A stretch of 64,000 nucleotides of DNA from Trinickia symbiotica (lineage in GTDB: Bacteria > Pseudomonadota > Gammaproteobacteria > Burkholderiales > Burkholderiaceae). The stretch is taken from the NCBI RefSeq assembly GCF_002934455.1, contig NZ_PTIR01000007.1:62001-126000 (forward strand). The letters run 5' to 3'. Shown here piece after piece: positions 60,274 to 64,000 of this stretch. Numbering within the stretch: position 1 is the stretch's first letter; the number at the start of each line of letters is the position of its first letter. The notes beneath the pieces were generated by a model that worked only from the letters and a program-made list of their open reading frames with translations, had not been told where the DNA came from and ran no database searches. A program made the translations under genes and the position numbers.

Positions 60274-60813
60274 ATGAGGAATGAATCGCTCGAGATTATG
60301 GCCCCCGGCCTGTTGAATACGCCGTGCAACGAGGCAGAAGCGCTGGGCAGCGCCGTTTGGCTCTGGATGCATTCGGCCGCGCATCGCGACGCCCCGCTGC
60401 ATGCCCTTGCATCCGCGTTGTTGCCGGCCATCAAGCACAAGCAATTCGTGCTCGCCGCGGAAGCCGGCAAACCCGTCTTCTATCTCGCCTGGGCAAGCTT
60501 GTGCGAAGCAGCGGAAGCGCGCTACCTGAGTCATCGGCCCGAACTCATGCCCGACGCGGACTGGGCGAGTGGGGACCGGATATGGATCCTGGACTGGGTG
60601 GCGCCGTTCGGCCACACCCGAACCTTGCGTCACGTCGTGGCGCGGCTCTTTGCCGATCGCTGTTTGCGTTCGCTCTATCACCGCGGCGATGAGCGGGGAC
60701 TACGTGTCATGGAGTTCAACGGGATCGCTGTGACGAAGGAGGAGGCGCGAGCCTGGTTCTTTGATCATCCCATCGCGTGTGCACTACCGCATTCGAAGGA
60801 CCGAAGCAAATGA
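60274..60813 (+). CDS. HlyC-type toxin-activating lysine acyltransferase (CdiC-like)
   Basis: A 179-residue homologue of HlyC/CyaC, enzymes that transfer a fatty acyl chain from acyl-ACP to lysines of RTX protoxins in the cytoplasm. Alignable blocks are LGSAVWLWMHSAAHRDAPL, with the catalytic His37, LPAIKHKQFVLA, WASGDRIWILDWVAPFGHT with catalytic-type Asp107, and LYHRGDERGLRVMEFNG. The start at 60274 has GAGG 9 nt upstream and lies 10 nt after the transporter stop; its stop overlaps the exoprotein start by 4 nt. This position, between TpsB and TpsA, implies the exoprotein is the acylation substrate. Confidence 0.88.
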   Translation: MRNESLEIMAPGLLNTPCNEAEALGSAVWLWMHSAAHRDAPLHALASALLPAIKHKQFVLAAEAGKPVFYLAWASLCEAAEARYLSHRPELMPDADWASGDRIWILDWVAPFGHTRTLRHVVARLFADRCLRSLYHRGDERGLRVMEFNGIAVTKEEARAWFFDHPIACALPHSKDRSK

Positions 60814-63800
60814 ACAAGTACCTCTATCGCATCGTCTTCAACAAGGTCCGGGGCCTGCTGATGGCTGTCGCCGAAACCGCGGTGACCAACGGCAAGGCGC
60901 CGGGCACCTCGCTTGTGCCGGGCGCCACGACAGAGGCCGCAGCGACCGTTGTTGCAGCCTTCCGACCATTGCAGTATTCGATTTTGCTGGCATTGGGGCT
61001 CGTGAGCCTTGCTGCAAAGGCCCAGATCGTGGCGGACCCCCGCGCGCCTGGCAATCAGCAGCCGACCGTCCTGAACGCGGGCAACGGCGTGCCGCTGATC
61101 AACATCCAGACGCCGAGCGCCGCAGGCGTTTCGCGCAACACCTACAGCCAGTTCGATGTCAATTCGCAAGGCGCCATTCTCAACAACGCGCGCAAGTCGG
61201 CGCAAACGCAGTTAGGCGGCTGGGTGCAGGGCAACCCGTGGCTGGCGGCGGGTACCGCACGCGTGATTCTCAATGAAGTCAATTCGAGCAATCCGAGCCT
61301 CCTGCGCGGCTATCTCGAGGTAGCGGGAGATCGCGCGCAGGTTGTCATCGCAAACCCGGCGGGCATCACCTGCGACGGTTGCGGATTCATCAACGCCAAT
61401 CGGGCGACGCTGACCACGGGTACACCCATCTTCAACAATGGGAATCTCGACAGCTATCGCGTTCAGAACGGCATGATCGGCATCACGGGAGCCGGACTGG
61501 ACGCGAGCCGCACAGACTATACCGATATCATTGCGCGCTCCGTGCAGGTGAACGCCGGCATCTGGGCGAACTCATTGAAGGTGACCACGGGGCCGAACGA
61601 GGTTAGTGCCGACCATACGCAGATGGCGGCGATCACGGCGAGCGGCAGCGCCCCCGCCTACGGGCTCGATGTCGCGAACCTCGGTGGCATGTATGCCGGC
61701 AAGATCACGCTCGTCGGCACTGGGTCGGGCGTGGGCGTGCGCAACGCCGGGCAGATTGGTGCATCGGCGGGCGAGGTTTTGGTGACGGCCGACGGCCGGC
61801 TCGAGAACAGCGGACGCATCACGGCGAGTGGGTTGGTGCGTGTCGACACGAACGGCGGTATCTCGAATGCGGGCATTGTTTACGCACTTGGCGATACACA
61901 AGTGACGACGCGCGGCAATGTAGTCAATACGCACACGATCGCGGCGCAGGGCAACACGTCAGTCGAAGCGGCGGGAACGGCCAGCGCGATCGACAGCCAA
62001 TCGAACTCATTGCTTGGAGCCGGCGTACGCAGCGACGGCACGCTCGGCGGGAGCGGTACGCTGCAACTGGCCGCGACGGGCCAGATCGGCGCGCACGGGC
62101 AGAACCTCGCAAGTGCGGATGCGACGGCAAGCGGCGCGGAAATCAGTCTGGCCGGCAGCCAAACGGCCGCGAAGGACGTCACGTTGACGGCGAGCGGCGG
62201 TGGCATCGAGCTGAGCGGGGCGAGCGTTTCGGCGACACAGACATTGACGGCCAGTGCAGCCGGTACGCTCAGTACCAATAGCGCCACGGTATCGGCCGAT
62301 CGGTTGTCGCTCGCGGCGCGCGATATTTCCAACAGCCAGGGCAACCTTGTTCAGACGGGCACCACCGATTTGGCGATTCGACTTTCCGGACAGTTCGATA
62401 ACACCAACGGGCGGATTGCTGCGAACGGAGGCAATCTATCGATCGGTGCGCAGACGCTGACCAATACCAATGGGCGCATCGAGCATGCTGGTACCGGGAC
62501 GCTGTCGTTGGGTGCCACCACTGTAGATGGAGCGCGCAGCGCGATTGGCACGAACGGTACGCTGTCGATGACGTCACAGACGATCACGCTCGATGGCGGT
62601 AACGTGGCGGCGAACAAGCTTAGCTTCGACACGCACGCGCTGTCGAATCGTAGCGGACATATCATTCAAACCGGTACCGGCAACGCATCGATTGCCGCTC
62701 GCGCCTCGCTCGACAATAGCGGCGGCACGATTGCCGCCAATGGCGCGGTGACGGTGACTGGCAGAGACTTGCTGAATCAGGGCGGCACGATTCAGGCCGC
62801 AGGCGCATCGCCGCTGACGATGAAGATGTCGGGCGCATTGAACAACAGTGCGAAAGGCAAGATTGCCGCGGGCGGTGACGCCAGCATCAATGCGGTGACG
62901 TTGTCGAACGCGAGCGGCGGACTCACCGCGGGCGGCGCACTCGATGTGCTCACGGCTGGTGCTGTGGCCAATGCGGGTGGCTTGCTTGCCGCGAACGAGA
63001 ACGTATCCATTGTCGGAAGCTCGATCGATAACGCGAGCGGTCAGATCGGGTCGGCTCACAGGGGATTGATGGTGACGGCGTCCGCGGGGGCCATCGACAA
63101 CACGTCTGGCCGTATCGAGGCGGCGCGGACCGTCGCGATCGCGGCCAATGGACTCACCAATACGGATGGCGTGGTGTCCGGTCGCACCGACGTGCGACTG
63201 AATAGCAGTGGGCGGCCGCTCGACAACACGCGCGGCACGGTCGCCGCAGGCGGATTGCTCGAAGTCCAGAGCGGACGGTTGACCAACAATGCGGGCAGCT
63301 TGCAGGCCAGCGGGACTGTGACCGTTGACACCCACGGCCAGACGCTGTCGAACACGCATTCCGGTCCGGCAGGCGGCATTCTCGCCCAGAGCGCCATCAC
63401 ACTGAGAACGGGCAAGCTCGATAACTCGGCGGGCTTTATCGGTGCCACGGGCGACATCAACGCGACAACAGCGCAGATCACCAATGCGCGGGGCGGGCAA
63501 ATAACTGGAAAGGACGCCATAACACTGACCGGCACTGGCGTTGATAACCGCGGTGGCAATGTTCAAGCGCTCGGCAACCTGGCGATCGATGTAGGGAGCG
63601 GTACCGTTGACAACAGCGCAAGTTTGATGCGCTCGGGTGCCGCATTGACGATAGGTGCTGGCAGCCTCGTCAATCGCGGCACGCATGGCAACGACCGAGG
63701 CGTCGAAGCGCAGAGCATCAGCGTGACTGCCGATGCGATCGACAACCGGTCCGGTGCTGTGCGAGCCGACACGTCCTTATCACTGACAGGCTCGGGCACG

Positions 63801-64000
63801 ATCGACAACACCGGAGGTCTGATCTCGTCCGCGCAATCCGTGCAGGTGCGCGACCGCGATCTGACGCAAAAGACTCAGCGAGTGATCAACAAAGGCGGCA
63901 CGTTGATCGCGGCTAAATCGCTCGGTGTGAACAGCGCCGGACTATCCGGTGACGGAAGTGTGCTTTCGCAAGGCGACCTCAATGTCAGCCTCGCGGGCGA
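60810..64000 (+). CDS. CdiA/FHA-type two-partner secretion exoprotein (partial, runs off window)
   Basis: Uninterrupted from ATG 60810 to the window end (over 1,060 codons; I read the frame through without a stop). It begins with an extended signal peptide region MNKYLYRIVFNKVRG, then a hydrophobic core and cleavage near AKA-QIVADP (residue 71). The TPS secretion domain follows (about 72-330): NTYSQFDVNSQGAILNN, LNEVNSSNPSLLRGYLEVAG, VVIANPAGITCDGCGFINANRATLTTG with a CxxC pair (188, 191). From about 340 on it is filamentous-haemagglutinin-type repeats (LDNSGGTIAANG, LNNSAKGKIAAGGD). The toxin/receptor parts are not in the window. Confidence 0.95.
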   Translation, partial: MNKYLYRIVFNKVRGLLMAVAETAVTNGKAPGTSLVPGATTEAAATVVAAFRPLQYSILLALGLVSLAAKAQIVADPRAPGNQQPTVLNAGNGVPLINIQTPSAAGVSRNTYSQFDVNSQGAILNNARKSAQTQLGGWVQGNPWLAAGTARVILNEVNSSNPSLLRGYLEVAGDRAQVVIANPAGITCDGCGFINANRATLTTGTPIFNNGNLDSYRVQNGMIGITGAGLDASRTDYTDIIARSVQVNAGIWANSLKVTTGPNEVSADHTQMAAITASGSAPAYGLDVANLGGMYAGKITLVGTGSGVGVRNAGQIGASAGEVLVTADGRLENSGRITASGLVRVDTNGGISNAGIVYALGDTQVTTRGNVVNTHTIAAQGNTSVEAAGTASAIDSQSNSLLGAGVRSDGTLGGSGTLQLAATGQIGAHGQNLASADATASGAEISLAGSQTAAKDVTLTASGGGIELSGASVSATQTLTASAAGTLSTNSATVSADRLSLAARDISNSQGNLVQTGTTDLAIRLSGQFDNTNGRIAANGGNLSIGAQTLTNTNGRIEHAGTGTLSLGATTVDGARSAIGTNGTLSMTSQTITLDGGNVAANKLSFDTHALSNRSGHIIQTGTGNASIAARASLDNSGGTIAANGAVTVTGRDLLNQGGTIQAAGASPLTMKMSGALNNSAKGKIAAGGDASINAVTLSNASGGLTAGGALDVLTAGAVANAGGLLAANENVSIVGSSIDNASGQIGSAHRGLMVTASAGAIDNTSGRIEAARTVAIAANGLTNTDGVVSGRTDVRLNSSGRPLDNTRGTVAAGGLLEVQSGRLTNNAGSLQASGTVTVDTHGQTLSNTHSGPAGGILAQSAITLRTGKLDNSAGFIGATGDINATTAQITNARGGQITGKDAITLTGTGVDNRGGNVQALGNLAIDVGSGTVDNSASLMRSGAALTIGAGSLVNRGTHGNDRGVEAQSISVTADAIDNRSGAVRADTSLSLTGSGTIDNTGGLISSAQSVQVRDRDLTQKTQRVINKGGTLIAAKSLGVNSAGLSGDGSVLSQGDLNVSLAG

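Noticed and set aside
58533-60813. Classical RTX haemolysin operon (hlyCABD)
   Set aside because: The HlyC homologue is present, but there are no RTX nonapeptide repeats, ABC exporter or HlyD; the partners are TpsB and TpsA.

Overview
The window is a chromosomal segment of a high-GC betaproteobacterium, most likely Burkholderiaceae (Burkholderia/Paraburkholderia/Trinickia group). I base this on gene order: the block rapZ-hprK-ptsN-hpf-rpoN-lptBAC-kdsCD, the block pth-rplY-prs-tRNA-Gln-ispE-lolB, a type-2 leuA, and the strong GC3 bias. No rRNA, CRISPR array, intact prophage or transposase was seen. There is one tRNA (Gln, UUG).

Layout. 1-8.7 kb: a PagL-like lipid A deacylase, an NTF2-fold protein, leuA with a candidate leucine attenuator leader (four CTA codons next to a hairpin), ybiB, a fumarylacetoacetate/fumarylpyruvate hydrolase plus isomerase pair, and ftsY divergent from rsmD-coaD. 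8.8-10.2 kb: a lower-GC two-gene insert encoding a SycD/LcrH-type type III secretion chaperone and a hydrophobic-core partner, with no secretion apparatus nearby. 10.5-19.2 kb: ferredoxin, pth-rplY-prs-tRNA-Gln-ispE-lolB-TPR protein, then mutM-mutY. 19.3-28.8 kb: one long minus-strand block for PTS-Ntr regulation, sigma-54, ribosome hibernation, LPS export (lptABC) and Kdo synthesis (kdsCD). 28.9-39.7 kb: a CPA2 antiporter, apt, a NUDIX protein, purU, an AI-2E-type permease, uvrA, an MFS transporter and ssb.

40-58 kb is more accessory: a YcgJ-like protein, two tandem paralogous lipoproteins, a probably frameshifted secreted protein, the ssuADCB sulfonate operon, a lytic transglycosylase, a surface-adhesin-E-like protein, a CHRD protein, an esterase, an EcsC protein, a DHA2 efflux pump with its MarR regulator, divergent D-amino-acid catabolic genes, queF and ilvA.

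58.5-64 kb is the most unusual locus. It holds a two-partner-secretion outer-membrane transporter (CdiB/FhaC type), then a HlyC-type toxin-activating lysine acyltransferase, then a very large CdiA/FHA-type exoprotein that is still open at the window edge. The three genes are tightly packed (10-nt gap, then a 4-nt overlap). This suggests a contact-dependent inhibition or haemolysin-like system whose exoprotein is acylated before secretion. The toxin tip and any immunity gene lie beyond the window.
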